DNA of 64,000 nt. Origin: Thiohalophilus sp. GTDB taxonomy: Bacteria; Pseudomonadota; Gammaproteobacteria; UBA6429; Thiohalophilaceae. Below the pieces are notes generated by a model. It made no database searches. It saw only the letters and a program-made list of their open reading frames with translations, and had not been told where the DNA came from. Position 1 is the first letter of the stretch. Each line of letters starts with the position of its first letter. The stretch lies in contig NZ_JAXHLN010000003.1 of NCBI RefSeq assembly GCF_034522235.1, positions 1,798,001 to 1,862,000 on the forward strand. Direction: 5' to 3'. Position numbers and translations under genes: made by a program. This document shows positions 1 to 8,770 of the stretch, in pieces.

Positions 1-1
1 G

Positions 2-316
2 GAGATCCTGCTCGAATCGCTGGATGAGATCGCTCTGGGCGGCGAAGGCGGCGATACCGGCCACGCCCGTTCCGCCGCCGGCAAACGCCCCCGGGCCACC
101 ACCCCCGGCCACGTCTCCACCTCCATGCCCGGCACCATCGTCGACGTGCTGGTCAGCGTCGGTGACGAGGTCGAGGCCGGCGATCCGGTACTGATCACCG
201 AAGCGATGAAAATGGAAACTGAGATCCAGGCGCCGATTAAAGGTATCATCAAGGCCATCCACGTCACCAAGGGCGAAAGCGTCAACCCGGACGAGGCGCT
301 GGTGGAGATAGAATAA
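2..316 (+). CDS. oadA: Biotin-carrier C-terminus of oxaloacetate decarboxylase alpha / pyruvate carboxylase B subunit (partial)
   Basis: The reading frame enters the window at base 2 and ends at the TAA at 314-316, so only the last 104 residues are present. They form an Ala/Gly/Pro-rich hinge followed by a biotinyl domain of about 63 residues with the AMKM biotinylation tetrapeptide; the acceptor lysine codon is at 209-211. In this family the biotin arm carries a carboxyl group from the carboxyltransferase domain, which lies upstream outside the window, to a partner subunit (the membrane Na+ pump in oxaloacetate decarboxylase) or from biotin carboxylase (pyruvate carboxylase). Which enzyme it is cannot be decided from this end alone. 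An inverted repeat follows 12 bases after the stop. Confidence 0.85.
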   Translation, partial: EILLESLDEIALGGEGGDTGHARSAAGKRPRATTPGHVSTSMPGTIVDVLVSVGDEVEAGDPVLITEAMKMETEIQAPIKGIIKAIHVTKGESVNPDEALVEIE

Positions 317-328
317 AAAGCAAAATCT

Positions 329-400
329 CACCACGAAGACACCAAGACACGAAGAAGTCATTATTTCTGATTTTCTTCGTGGCTTCGTGACTTCGTGGTG
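329..400. repeat. CACGAAGA-word inverted repeat, copy 1
   Basis: Two arms of about 28 bases made of iterated CACGAAGA/CACCAAGA words face each other (329-356 and 373-400) around a short AT-rich centre. The transcript would fold into a long hairpin between the oadA-like gene and yceF and may act as a terminator or processing site. Related copies lie at 12080-12146 and 28173-28307. Confidence 0.85.
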
Positions 401-434
401 ATAAAAAACTTCATATAATGAAAGATATTTTTCT

Positions 435-1016
435 ATGAGTAATAAGCTGGTCCTCGCTTCCACTTCGCCGTTTCGCAAGGCTATCCTGGAAAAATTCGGT
501 GTGCCGTTTGATACCGCCTCCCCGGAGGTGGACGAAACGGCGCGGGCCAGCGAATCCGCCGAACAACTGGTCGAGCGTCTGGCCGAAGCCAAGGCTCGCG
601 CGGTGGCTGATCAATTTCCCGACGCGCTGATCATCGGCTCCGACCAGGTTGCGGTGATCGATGATACAATCCTAGGCAAGCCCGGCGATCACGCCAGGGC
701 CGTCGAACAACTGCGCGCCGCTTCCGGCCAGACAGTCACTTTCCTCACCGGGCTGTGCCTCTATAACAGCACTACCGATCATGCCCAGTGTGACGTGGTG
801 CCCTTCAAGGTCCATTTCCGCCAGCTGAATGACAGCCAGATTGAAAACTATTTACAGAAAGAGCAGCCCTACAACTGCGCCGGCAGTTTCAAGTCCGAAG
901 GGCTGGGCATCGCCCTGTTCGAAAAACTCGAAGGCGACGATCCCAATACCTTGATCGGTTTGCCATTAATCAGATTGATACGAATGCTCGATCAGGAAGG
1001 ATTTTATACCATCTAG
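435..1016 (+). CDS. yceF: Maf-family nucleotide pyrophosphatase, YceF type
   Basis: 193 residues, the normal length for this family. The N-terminal [12 protein letters not shown] loop, the EVDE motif near residue 33, the IIGSDQV segment, and the late [12 protein letters not shown] and [10 protein letters not shown] segments match the YceF subgroup, which hydrolyses modified nucleotides (7-methyl-GTP) to the monophosphate and is thought to keep them out of nucleic acids. It is cytosolic. A TATAAT hexamer at 414-419 lies directly after the upstream inverted repeat and would leave a very short leader; I see no convincing -35 box. The start ATG at 435 is the only one that keeps the LASTSP loop at its usual position. 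Assignment to YceF rather than YhdE-type Maf rests on the overall match. Confidence 0.93.
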   Translation: MSNKLVLASTSPFRKAILEKFGVPFDTASPEVDETARASESAEQLVERLAEAKARAVADQFPDALIIGSDQVAVIDDTILGKPGDHARAVEQLRAASGQTVTFLTGLCLYNSTTDHAQCDVVPFKVHFRQLNDSQIENYLQKEQPYNCAGSFKSEGLGIALFEKLEGDDPNTLIGLPLIRLIRMLDQEGFYTI

Positions 1017-1053
1017 AAATACTGGAAATATATTTTTAAGTAAGATGGCAAAA

Positions 1054-1080
1054 GACTAAATAACTGTTCCAAATTCATAC
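1054..1080. repeat. 27-bp dispersed repeat, copy A
   Basis: The word GACTAAATAACTGTTCCAAA and the following seven bases recur at 19402-19428 with three substitutions. Both copies are intergenic. Here it lies just upstream of the palindrome before the glycosyltransferase gene. Function unknown. Confidence 0.6.
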
Positions 1081-1085
1081 ACACC

Positions 1086-1108
1086 TTTTATGCTAAGCTA
1101 GCATAAAA
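1086..1108. promoter_or_regulatory. Perfect palindrome upstream of the GT2-DUF218 gene
   Basis: TTTTATGCTA at 1086-1095 and its exact complement TAGCATAAAA at 1099-1108 are separated by AGC. A TATAAA -10-like hexamer lies at 1115-1120, so the palindrome covers the place of the -35 box and upstream spacer. It looks like an operator for a dimeric regulator; a hairpin role is also possible. Confidence 0.55.
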
Positions 1109-1133
1109 ATAGTGTATAAAATCGTTAACTCAC

Positions 1134-2525
1134 ATGTCCAGTAGCTACGCCATAATTATTCCTGCCTACAATGAAGCCAGGACACTGCGCAACATTGCCC
1201 AATCAGCATTAGAGTTTTCTAATGTTGTTATTGTTGTCAATGACGGATCGGATGATGATACATCAGGGGTTGTTAGTGACCTGCCAGTCATTATTATCGA
1301 GCACGAGCACAACCAGGGCAAGGCAGCGAGCTTATGGGACGGAATACAGGAAGCCAGAAAACACCAGGTCGACTTTTATGTGACACTGGATGGTGATGGA
1401 CAGCACTCGCCAAATGACATCCCACGGTTACAGACTCAGCTGGAAGAATACCCTGACAGTATCATCATCGGTGCCCGTCTGGCGGATAAATCAGCCATTC
1501 CGGCAAAACGATATTATGCCAACCGCATCGCAAATTTCTGGCTTGCCTGGGCAGCAGGCTATCCGATGTCCGATAGCCAGTCCGGATTCAGAATCTACCC
1601 GGCCCGATTGTTTAATAATCTGAAGATATCCACCTCAAAACGCAGTAGTTTTGTGTTTGAAAGCGAAATTTTGATCAAGGCAGCGCAACTCGGAATTCAA
1701 AGCAAAGCGGTAAGCATACCTGCCGTTTATGCCCCGAATGCGCGCCCGAGTCACTTTCGAGGGGTGAGAGATATTACTTTGATTACACTAATGGTTGCCC
1801 GATATTTATTCATGCGTGGTATGTATCTGCAAGGCTTGTACCATTCAACAATAAAACCAAAATTACTACCTGAATATAAAGAAAAAACTGATTATGCAGG
1901 ATGCTTGATGGGATTACTCTCGTTTATTGTCATAATTATAACAATGAGCATCTCGCTTTTGACCACCCTTCTGTATGTGGTTAAAAAATCCCGGCAAAAC
2001 GATTGCCCTTCAGAATATGGTCCTGTCGTCATTCTTGGGAAGAAACTGATCAATAACCAGCCTGACACGGAGTACATTGAGCGGCTTGAAACGGCATTGA
2101 GATTATACCAAATCAATCCAAAGCTGGATTTTTACCTGCTTGGGGGTATGACTGGTGATGCGGAGATCAGTGAATCCGGTGCAGGAAAGAAATACCTGGT
2201 AAATAAGGGTTTTAAGCCGGATAAGATTTACACAGAAGAGACATCACGTAATACCCTGGAAAATCTTGCTCAACTCCCGGAGAGTCTACCTGGGGAGAGA
2301 CATAATATTGTCTTGATCTCGAGTCAATACCATATTGCTCGTGCGAGTATAATGGCCAGACAATTTGGTTTTCAGGTTCACGTATGTCCTGCCAAAACAA
2401 TCAGCGCAAAGCGGCTAGGTTTTGGGTATATCAACGAAGCTTTTCTACTTCACTGGTATATTACAGGCCTCATATATTCCAGGTTAACGCATAACAATAC
2501 CTTACTATCACGTATTAGCCGCTAA
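1134..2525 (+). CDS. GT2 glycosyltransferase fused to a DUF218 (YdcF/SanA-like) domain
   Basis: 463 residues in two halves. Residues 1 to about 235 are a family 2 glycosyltransferase of the polyprenyl-phosphate type: IIPAYNEARTL at the start, VVNDGSDDD, and the metal-binding LDGDGQHS segment. A hydrophobic stretch at about 257-283 spans the membrane. The C-terminal part from about 293 is a DUF218 domain, with GPVVILGKKL at its start, a central LGGMTGDAE, the TSRNT segment and the late ISSQYHIARA motif. DUF218 proteins act in envelope processes but have no settled reaction. The gene converges on the polyene operon and is AT-rich like it; GT2 proteins are common in aryl-polyene clusters, so a role in decorating the lipid is plausible but inferred. 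Confidence 0.85.
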   Translation: MSSSYAIIIPAYNEARTLRNIAQSALEFSNVVIVVNDGSDDDTSGVVSDLPVIIIEHEHNQGKAASLWDGIQEARKHQVDFYVTLDGDGQHSPNDIPRLQTQLEEYPDSIIIGARLADKSAIPAKRYYANRIANFWLAWAAGYPMSDSQSGFRIYPARLFNNLKISTSKRSSFVFESEILIKAAQLGIQSKAVSIPAVYAPNARPSHFRGVRDITLITLMVARYLFMRGMYLQGLYHSTIKPKLLPEYKEKTDYAGCLMGLLSFIVIIITMSISLLTTLLYVVKKSRQNDCPSEYGPVVILGKKLINNQPDTEYIERLETALRLYQINPKLDFYLLGGMTGDAEISESGAGKKYLVNKGFKPDKIYTEETSRNTLENLAQLPESLPGERHNIVLISSQYHIARASIMARQFGFQVHVCPAKTISAKRLGFGYINEAFLLHWYITGLIYSRLTHNNTLLSRISR

Positions 2526-2566
2526 TACTTTTAAAACTTCCTCGCAGGAATATAAAATATCTGTCT

Positions 2567-3289
2567 CTAAAGCATTGCTCCGTTTACGCCGATTACCTGA
2601 CCGGAAACATAGCTGGCAGCCTCGGAGGCTAGAAAAGCAACAACACTGGCCACCTCTTCCGGTTTGCCCGACCTTGACATTGGTATCAGGCGTTTGATGG
2701 TTTCTTTATCGAATATCTCATTTGTCATGGTACCTTCAATAATGCCTGGCGCAACAACGTTCACAGTCACTCCGCGGGAAGCCATTTCCCGGGCCATAGT
2801 CTTGGCGGCGGCGATCAGGCCTGCCTTGGATGCAGCGTAGTTAGCCTGGCCATGATTTCCCATGATTCCAGCTATTGATGAAATATTAACAATGCGGCCC
2901 CATCTTGTCTTGATCATTGGTAGCAGAAGCGGTTGAGTAACATTAAAAAATCCGTTCAGGTTAACGTCTATGACATTATCCCATTGCTCCCCCTGCATAC
3001 CTGCCATAACCGCATCATCCGTAATACCGCAGTTATTGACCAAAATCTGAATCGGACCAGCCTTTAGAATATCGTCAATGCTGGCATTCACTTCATTGCG
3101 GTTTCTGACATCAAACTTCACTGGCTCGGCATAGCCATTATTATGTAGAATATCGTCAGCGATCCGTTTAGCACGTTCATAATTGGAGTTGGCGTGAACA
3201 TAAACATAATGGCCGTGAGCAGCAAGAGCTCTGGCAATCGCACTACCAATATCTCCACTGCCTCCTGTTACCAAAGCGCGCATTATCAT
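2567..3289 (-). CDS. 3-oxoacyl-ACP reductase (FabG-like, aryl-polyene type)
   Basis: 240 residues, a classical short-chain dehydrogenase/reductase. The nucleotide-binding TGGSGDIGSAIA lies near the N-terminus, NNCG at about 87, the catalytic serine in VNISSIAG and the YAASK tyrosine-lysine pair near residue 153. It would reduce the beta-keto group after each condensation with NADPH. It overlaps the upstream dehydratase gene by four bases and is the last gene of the minus-strand operon beginning with the acyl carrier protein. The pairing with two hot-dog dehydratases, an MMPL exporter and a LolA-like protein matches the ApeQ position of aryl-polyene clusters rather than housekeeping fabG. Confidence 0.9.
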   Translation of the reverse strand: MIMRALVTGGSGDIGSAIARALAAHGHYVYVHANSNYERAKRIADDILHNNGYAEPVKFDVRNRNEVNASIDDILKAGPIQILVNNCGITDDAVMAGMQGEQWDNVIDVNLNGFFNVTQPLLLPMIKTRWGRIVNISSIAGIMGNHGQANYAASKAGLIAAAKTMAREMASRGVTVNVVAPGIIEGTMTNEIFDKETIKRLIPMSRSGKPEEVASVVAFLASEAASYVSGQVIGVNGAML

Positions 3290-3750
3290 AAGCCTCCAGA
3301 CTCGATAGCGCCAAACACCGTAGCGCGACCGGTTGCTAATTGCTTTTCGCCATTATATACGAAGAAATCGTATATCATATTTTTGCCGTCTGAATAAATA
3401 TTTTTGGCAACAATCAGGATTTCATTATGGATATCAGACAAGTCGCCTTTTTCGAGATGAACGTCTTTCAGACCTGCAAGGTAACCAGCCCGCGATTCAT
3501 TTCCATCATTTTTACTCATCAGGCTGCCATGAATCGCCATTGCTTGCGCCCCGTATTCAATCAGCGCAGTCATGGGTAGATGGTTCTTGTTGCGAAGAGG
3601 ATTGCTGGGAAGTATGTGTGTTTTTGATACACAAGTAATTGAATCTTCATCCCAGTCACTAACAATTTCAATCAAGCACATACCATAAGAATGGGGGATT
3701 CGTTTGCAAATCTCGTCTCGGGTGACAATCAATTTATCCGGTGCCTCCAT
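3286..3750 (-). CDS. Hot-dog beta-hydroxyacyl-ACP dehydratase (ApeP-like)
   Basis: 154 residues with the FabZ/FabA hot-dog pattern: IPHSYGMCLIE carries the likely catalytic histidine near residue 19, and the central helix has LIEYGAQAMAIHG with its glutamate. In aryl-polyene synthesis such a dehydratase removes water from the beta-hydroxyacyl-ACP so that every cycle leaves a double bond. The 3' end overlaps the ketoreductase start by four bases, implying translational coupling. It is distinct in sequence and size from the second dehydratase at 7552-7863, as in known clusters, where ApeI and ApeP both occur. Confidence 0.85.
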   Translation of the reverse strand: MEAPDKLIVTRDEICKRIPHSYGMCLIEIVSDWDEDSITCVSKTHILPSNPLRNKNHLPMTALIEYGAQAMAIHGSLMSKNDGNESRAGYLAGLKDVHLEKGDLSDIHNEILIVAKNIYSDGKNMIYDFFVYNGEKQLATGRATVFGAIESGGL

Positions 3751-3800
3751 GATAACATGTTGAATAACTATGGGTTAAAGGGGAAATAAATCGTAAATTT

Positions 3801-6119
3801 TCAAATAAAGTATTTATTATGCCAATTAATTGCGGATATCAACAAGGCTGAAATAAAGCTTAGTATTATACCTGCAACAATCACACTTCCCATCGCAGAC
3901 AGAACCGGTATGGCCGAAAATGCCAGAAACAGGAATAGTGTGACTGTTGTCACGGCACTGACGCTAATAGCGTGAAAGCTCCGTGAAAAATCAGCTTTTT
4001 TCTCCCGGCAATGATTGAAGAACAAACTGTAATCGAGCCCCATGCCAAGGACAAGAAAAACAGCCATCAGGTGGAATACATTAAGGCCCTGCCCACCCAG
4101 CAATCCCGCAGAAAGACCGCCGGTAACACCCAACAATACCGGAGAGATAATTCGAATCGTCGTAGCCAGGCTTTTGCTGTACCAGTAAATTACCACAACG
4201 AGAAGACTGAGGGCCCAATAGATGCCAGAAAGCGTTTTGTCACGATAGAGTGTCAGCAATTCGCCGACTTCGTCCTTTATGTTAACATGATATTGTCGTA
4301 CTTCAGGGTGATTCAGTAACCACTCTGAGAGCCTTTCAGAAGATGAAAGTCCACTCAGGCGAATCACAGACAGCCAACCATCCTGAGAAGGAATGAGTCC
4401 GTATCTGACAAGTGGCTCGGCCGGGGTGCCTAATATATCTTCATAATTGACAACATCCTTGTGTTTTGATGATTCGGCAAGTTCAATAAATTGCTTAAAT
4501 GCAGATGGCTTTAACGGCGTATTTTCAACCGCCTGTTCTACCCGTTGCTTTAATTCATCACGTTCCGGGATCTGTGCTTTTCGGAACTCTTGACGTTCTC
4601 TGGAAGGTAAAAAGTCAGTTACTGGAAGCACATCTTTAACGGTTCCACTTTTGACAAGATTATTTAATAGTAATGTGAGTTGTTCGGTAGAAACCAGCAA
4701 TTGATTTAGATTATCGCCTTCGAGCATGAAGACGTCCGATACTTCCACGCCTCCGATATAATTTCGTAATATCGCATCCTGTTCTTTCTGCTCTTGGGAT
4801 ACAGGGCTGACTGAATCAGGATCATTATTCCAGTAGGTATCTGCTTTTATCCACGGCACAGAAATAGCAACCATCACCACTATTATAATCAATGCCGCAC
4901 TAATTGACGGAATGTATTTATTGAAAGTGATTAAAATTGGCTGAATCCGATTCGGATTAATAGTTACGGGAAGAAAATAACGTGTCATTAACAATGCCAC
5001 TATCAGACCGGACGAAGCATAAACTGCCAGTTGGGACAGGCCCTCGAATCCACTAAATAATAAAACCAGAAAAGCGGCGGCGGAACTTATCCCGCCAAGA
5101 CGCAACACTGGCCAAATTCGGTTAATTGTCGCCGATAATGTTTCATTAGAATATTTATGGCTGAACAGGTGAACAGGGTAATCAAGCGCAACTCCCAGCA
5201 TGGTAAAACCGAATGCGATGACAATGCCATGGACATGTGAAAAAACAATCTGAGTAATAACAAGCCCAGCCAACACGCCAGATAACAGCGGAATACACGA
5301 GAACCAAACAAGATACAGCGATCGATAGGCAATCCAGAAGACCAAAATCAGCAAAACGGGGACAACCCAGCTTAGTTTTTGAGTTACGGTTTTTATTTCA
5401 TCTTTTGTCGCAACAGCAATCGCACCGGGGCCGGCGATGTCGAGCTTGGCACCCTCTGCTGGCGAGAGTTCCTGAAACGTATTATGTAATACATCTTGCG
5501 TCTTCTCGATAGTATCAAGCGGAACATTATCAGACCTGAATTCGGCGCGAAGAATTGCACCCACTTCACTTGCATACCATACTGGGTATTGGTTGTCCAA
5601 TTTTTCCGGATAATCGATTTGTTGAAAGTATGATTTGAGTGACAGATAAGGATCGGATTTGATTAATTGCCCAATAACGGGACCCTGCCCCTGACGGAGA
5701 TCGGATACCCTGGCTTCAAATGCCTTGCGCAAACCAGTAACAGACCAGTCTGTGTCGACAAGGAGGAAACGTGATTCCTCCAATCGCTCAAGATCAGTTT
5801 TTATATAGCGAGCCTCGCCATTATGCAGGGTTAGGATATTATTCATTCCAGACAAATTAGCCCGTAAACCCTGGCTTAGTCTGACCAGTTCACCCGCCTT
5901 GGCACCATGAATGCTAATGAGTAATGACGAAGATTCACGCCCGGAGAGGATTTTACTTTGAAAGGCATGAAACGTGCTGCCTTCTTGTTCGAGAGGCATA
6001 AACTGTTTGAGATCGGTAACGGTGCGTAAATTGAATGAAAGATAGACTGACAGTAGAATAACCACTACCAGCCAGATCGCTTGCAGTACTATCGGTTTAG
6101 CATCAGTCATGGTGCTCAA
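3801..6119 (-). CDS. MMPL/RND-family lipid exporter (aryl-polyene cluster type)
   Basis: 772 residues with the duplicated MMPL layout: one transmembrane helix, a large periplasmic loop to about residue 240, five or six helices, then the same arrangement again. The paired motifs LDYPVHLFSH (first half) and LDYSLFFNH (second half) carry the intramembrane aspartates used for proton coupling. Such proteins in polyene and xanthomonadin clusters are thought to move the finished lipid out of the inner membrane. It overlaps the upstream LolA-like gene by 17 bases; the two probably work as exporter and periplasmic carrier. Length and topology are complete. Confidence 0.88.
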   Translation of the reverse strand: MSTMTDAKPIVLQAIWLVVVILLSVYLSFNLRTVTDLKQFMPLEQEGSTFHAFQSKILSGRESSSLLISIHGAKAGELVRLSQGLRANLSGMNNILTLHNGEARYIKTDLERLEESRFLLVDTDWSVTGLRKAFEARVSDLRQGQGPVIGQLIKSDPYLSLKSYFQQIDYPEKLDNQYPVWYASEVGAILRAEFRSDNVPLDTIEKTQDVLHNTFQELSPAEGAKLDIAGPGAIAVATKDEIKTVTQKLSWVVPVLLILVFWIAYRSLYLVWFSCIPLLSGVLAGLVITQIVFSHVHGIVIAFGFTMLGVALDYPVHLFSHKYSNETLSATINRIWPVLRLGGISSAAAFLVLLFSGFEGLSQLAVYASSGLIVALLMTRYFLPVTINPNRIQPILITFNKYIPSISAALIIIVVMVAISVPWIKADTYWNNDPDSVSPVSQEQKEQDAILRNYIGGVEVSDVFMLEGDNLNQLLVSTEQLTLLLNNLVKSGTVKDVLPVTDFLPSRERQEFRKAQIPERDELKQRVEQAVENTPLKPSAFKQFIELAESSKHKDVVNYEDILGTPAEPLVRYGLIPSQDGWLSVIRLSGLSSSERLSEWLLNHPEVRQYHVNIKDEVGELLTLYRDKTLSGIYWALSLLVVVIYWYSKSLATTIRIISPVLLGVTGGLSAGLLGGQGLNVFHLMAVFLVLGMGLDYSLFFNHCREKKADFSRSFHAISVSAVTTVTLFLFLAFSAIPVLSAMGSVIVAGIILSFISALLISAINWHNKYFI

Positions 6120-6669
6120 TCAGTGTTACGTGGGTATCGCCATTCGCGTAGTAAACTTTGAGTTTCTGCAGATTGCTTTTATTACCGGTAACAGTTATTT
6201 GTTCTATTTTTTGTTTATTGTGACTCGACTTGGGAAATAGTTCCAGAGTCCAGGATTGAAATCTCTCGTCGGAATAGCGAAGCTGATGCAAGAAAATCTT
6301 GTCAAGGGCAGCCCTATTGCCCTGCAATAAGGCTCTCAATGCATAGATGCCCACTGCAAGATCAGGGTGTTCGCTCAATTTGATATGCTTGGTCTCGTTG
6401 TCTTTCTCTATTTTCACTGTATCATTTGATACAGTATAAATTATTTTCTCAGGTTCAGTGACTTTTTTTATTAATGTGTCCGGTTTTTTGAAATGTAGAT
6501 TTCCACGGCTCACAATATCTTCATCAAGATAATCAGCGCGCCATATATCAACAAATTTAGCAGAGAGTTCGTCGCGCGATGAGATTTCGACTAGCTTCTG
6601 ATCAAGAAAATCAGCCTGCGCCAGGCAGCTACAAGCAATCCCGACTATAACCAGTAGCGACCGAATCAT
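6103..6669 (-). CDS. LolA-like periplasmic lipid carrier
   Basis: 188 residues. The first 19 or so form a Sec signal peptide ending in AQA, followed by a LolA-fold pattern: FVDIWRADYLDEDIVSRG matches the early strands in which a precursor lipid or acyl group is bound, and ITVTGNKSNLQKLKVYY the last strands. Aryl-polyene clusters regularly carry such a protein next to the MMPL exporter, presumably to take the lipid across the periplasm. It overlaps both neighbours: 4 bases with the acyltransferase gene and 17 with the exporter gene. It is too divergent to be the housekeeping LolA of lipoprotein transport. Confidence 0.82.
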   Translation of the reverse strand: MIRSLLVIVGIACSCLAQADFLDQKLVEISSRDELSAKFVDIWRADYLDEDIVSRGNLHFKKPDTLIKKVTEPEKIIYTVSNDTVKIEKDNETKHIKLSEHPDLAVGIYALRALLQGNRAALDKIFLHQLRYSDERFQSWTLELFPKSSHNKQKIEQITVTGNKSNLQKLKVYYANGDTHVTLIEHHD

Positions 6670-7559
6670 TCATCACCCCAATAATCATAGAAATTAAACC
6701 AGTTATAAGGATATCGAATCAGAATGCTTTCAAGGTGCGACACATAACTCTTTGTAAGATCCCGTATCCAGGGCTCTCTCTGGCTTCTTGGTACTTTAGC
6801 AGGATCGCTTATTTTTCGTAACGTGATTTGATAGTGGTTACCGCCAGTGTATGTTGCAAAAAAAACAATAATTGGCACGCCAAGAATTAAAGCAAGCGAA
6901 AAAGGACCTGCGGGAATTCGAACCATATCATCGAACAACCGGGTTTGAGTTACCTTCTCATCGGATACAGCCCTGTCCCCTAGCAAACCCAGAACCCCGC
7001 CGCCATCAACGACCTCTTGTGCCTGTAACAAGGCATTTATGTCAGAAATGTTGATGACCGACCCGGCAATCTCACTATTTAACTCATCAAGAATACGAGT
7101 AATCATGGCATTATGATCACGATACATCAAAACTTTCAGGTTGATGTCGGCCTGTTTTATAGCCAGACACCGCATGGCCTCAAAGCTTCCGATATGAGCC
7201 CCCAGTAAAAGAGCCCCGTCCCCGTTCTTGAGAACATCTAAAGCATTCGAATCGATGTCGAAGCTGATAGAGAACTTCTCAAACCTTCCTGTAATAAAAT
7301 AGACCCGATCAAGAATTACTGATGCAAAAGTATAGATGTGCTTATATACAGCCCAAATACTATCAGAGGTATTTGGATTACGACGCAGATATTCAGAGGA
7401 GGCTTTACGTGCCCCTGGGGAGAAGATAAAAAAATATAAACAGATCGGCCATAACCACAGCCGAGTGATAGAACGTGGCATGTACAGCGCGAATTTGCAT
7501 ATAAACTTTAATAAAAAAGGGTTGCTGCGCTCTTTTTTCTCATCCCAGTTTTCAGCCAT
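6666..7559 (-). CDS. LpxL-like lysophospholipid/lipid A type acyltransferase
   Basis: About 297 residues. The N-terminus has a membrane-anchoring helix (LWLWPICLYFFIF), and LLGAHIGSFEAM carries the HX4E catalytic motif of LpxL/HtrB-type acyltransferases; GLLGDRAV and RIPAGPFSLAL follow as in that family. In aryl-polyene clusters an acyltransferase of this family transfers the polyene from its ACP to a glycolipid or glycerol-phosphate acceptor at the inner membrane. The first codon is chosen as the ATG at 7559, directly after a GTG, because it lies within a GTGATG overlap with the dehydratase gene. The acceptor cannot be told from sequence. Confidence 0.85.
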   Translation of the reverse strand: MAENWDEKKERSNPFLLKFICKFALYMPRSITRLWLWPICLYFFIFSPGARKASSEYLRRNPNTSDSIWAVYKHIYTFASVILDRVYFITGRFEKFSISFDIDSNALDVLKNGDGALLLGAHIGSFEAMRCLAIKQADINLKVLMYRDHNAMITRILDELNSEIAGSVINISDINALLQAQEVVDGGGVLGLLGDRAVSDEKVTQTRLFDDMVRIPAGPFSLALILGVPIIVFFATYTGGNHYQITLRKISDPAKVPRSQREPWIRDLTKSYVSHLESILIRYPYNWFNFYDYWGDE

Positions 7560-7863
7560 CACCGCACCTATCAGATGCCGTCAAGATTTTTCCTGAAATC
7601 ACTTTTTGATCATTAACTTTACATGTGAAGTCGTATAAAAACTCTTTTTTTTTATGGAACTGTACAGTTACTTTTTGATCCGGATAAATGGGCGCATGAA
7701 ATTTAACTTGCGGAAACCCGCTGATGTAACCATCATTAATGTTTTCCAGCAACCTTTCTGCCAGCATATCCAGGGCAACAACACCCGGCACAACCGGATT
7801 GCCGGGGAAATGCCCTTCTAATGATAGGTGATTCCCAGGGATACAGAAAAAAGAATTTATCAT
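7552..7863 (-). CDS. Hot-dog dehydratase (ApeI-like)
   Basis: About 103 residues, a single short hot-dog domain. LEGHFPGNPVVPGV near residue 16 is the signature of FabZ-like and ApeI-like dehydratases; the histidine in GHFPG is the catalytic candidate. Together with the ApeP-like protein it would create the conjugated double bonds. There is no strong Shine-Dalgarno sequence; the start is either ATG 7863 or the GTG six bases before it. It sits 50 bases downstream of the ACP gene and overlaps the acyltransferase gene by 8 bases. Confidence 0.83.
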   Translation of the reverse strand: MINSFFCIPGNHLSLEGHFPGNPVVPGVVALDMLAERLLENINDGYISGFPQVKFHAPIYPDQKVTVQFHKKKEFLYDFTCKVNDQKVISGKILTASDRCGDG

Positions 7864-7913
7864 TGTCACTGCAAAAATAATAAACAGTTATCAATTACAG
7901 GAATGCGCATAAA

Positions 7914-8192
7914 TCAGCTTTTGACTGGTGTGTTGGCATTCGCTTGTATATATGCCGCCAACGACTTCAGGGAGGATAAAATATTATGGATATCAGGATT
8001 ATCAGCACGCAAGCTTATCCCGTATTTCCGGGACAGCGAAACAGACAATTCCAACGCATCAATTGAATCCAGCCCGAGCCCTACGTTAAACAGAGGTTCT
8101 TCCGGATTGATATCTTCGATCCCGATATACTCAAGATTAAGCGATTCGATGATTAATGCAGCAACTTCTTTTTCAAAATTAGTCATCGCCAT
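7914..8192 (-). CDS. Acyl carrier protein
   Basis: 92 residues, the size of a discrete ACP. The GLDSIDALEL segment gives the 4'-phosphopantetheine attachment serine at residue 43. It is the first gene of the minus-strand operon and would hold the growing polyene. An AGAGGT ribosome site lies nine bases before the ATG at 8192; a second in-frame ATG two codons later is possible. Known aryl-polyene clusters usually encode two ACPs; only this one is in the window. The gene is AT-rich like the rest of the block. Confidence 0.9.
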   Translation of the reverse strand: MAMTNFEKEVAALIIESLNLEYIGIEDINPEEPLFNVGLGLDSIDALELSVSLSRKYGISLRADNPDIHNILSSLKSLAAYIQANANTPVKS

Positions 8193-8380
8193 GGCTAATA
8201 CCTCTTGTAATTACTAATAATCGTTCTCTAACAGCCATGGAAGCTTGGGCACAAACAAGTACAACCAGCCTGATTACCTGAAAATAACTCCTTATTTTTC
8301 TCTTGTCAGACTATACAGCCACACCTTGTACGAGCGCATACTTTTAACTGGCTGAGTTTTATTTTATTTATAGGATCTGG

Positions 8381-8479
8381 CTAATCTGTTATCTCAAACA
8401 AGTCTCCTACTTGACAATCGAGATATTGACACAACGCATTCAGCACATCGATTTCGATTAACCATGATCGCTTTCTTTT
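8381..8479 (-). pseudogene. Relic of an XRE/Cro-type regulator (C-terminal 32 residues)
   Basis: Read from an in-frame stop just upstream (8480-8482) to the TAG at 8381-8383, the minus strand gives 32 residues ending VLNALCQYLDCQVGDLFEI. This is the typical tail of small Cro/C1-type regulators (LxxLCxxLxCxxGDLxEY). The helix-turn-helix part is missing, so this is a remnant. It may have been a regulator of the adjacent polyene operon, but that is only a guess from position. Confidence 0.6.
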
Positions 8480-8762
8480 TTAGAATATATAATTAAACTA
8501 ATATAGTCACCAGAAGAACAAATATTGATGTTATAAAGCATTATGAGCTGTGAGAAACTATATTAGACGCCCTCCCGCCTCGTCAATACTCGGGAATATC
8601 GCTTGAACAGCCTGCCTACATGAGATTGTACTTGCCTGCGCATTGATTGAGGGTGACTTTAGGAATACGACTGGTGGACAAAAGATGTATTGCCGATTTA
8701 GGCTTTGAATACAACGATCAGTTTAGCTCGTAATTGCTTTACACAGGACAAGATTATTACAA
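8480..8762. other. AT-rich intergenic stretch with no recognisable gene
   Basis: Between the XRE relic and the insertion sequence I see no open frame of note, no tRNA and no clear repeat. It probably holds the original upstream region of the lipoprotein-hydrolase gene that the IS has cut off; an AAGG at 8761-8764 could be the old ribosome site of that gene. Confidence 0.5.
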
Positions 8763-8770
8763 GGCCCCTG

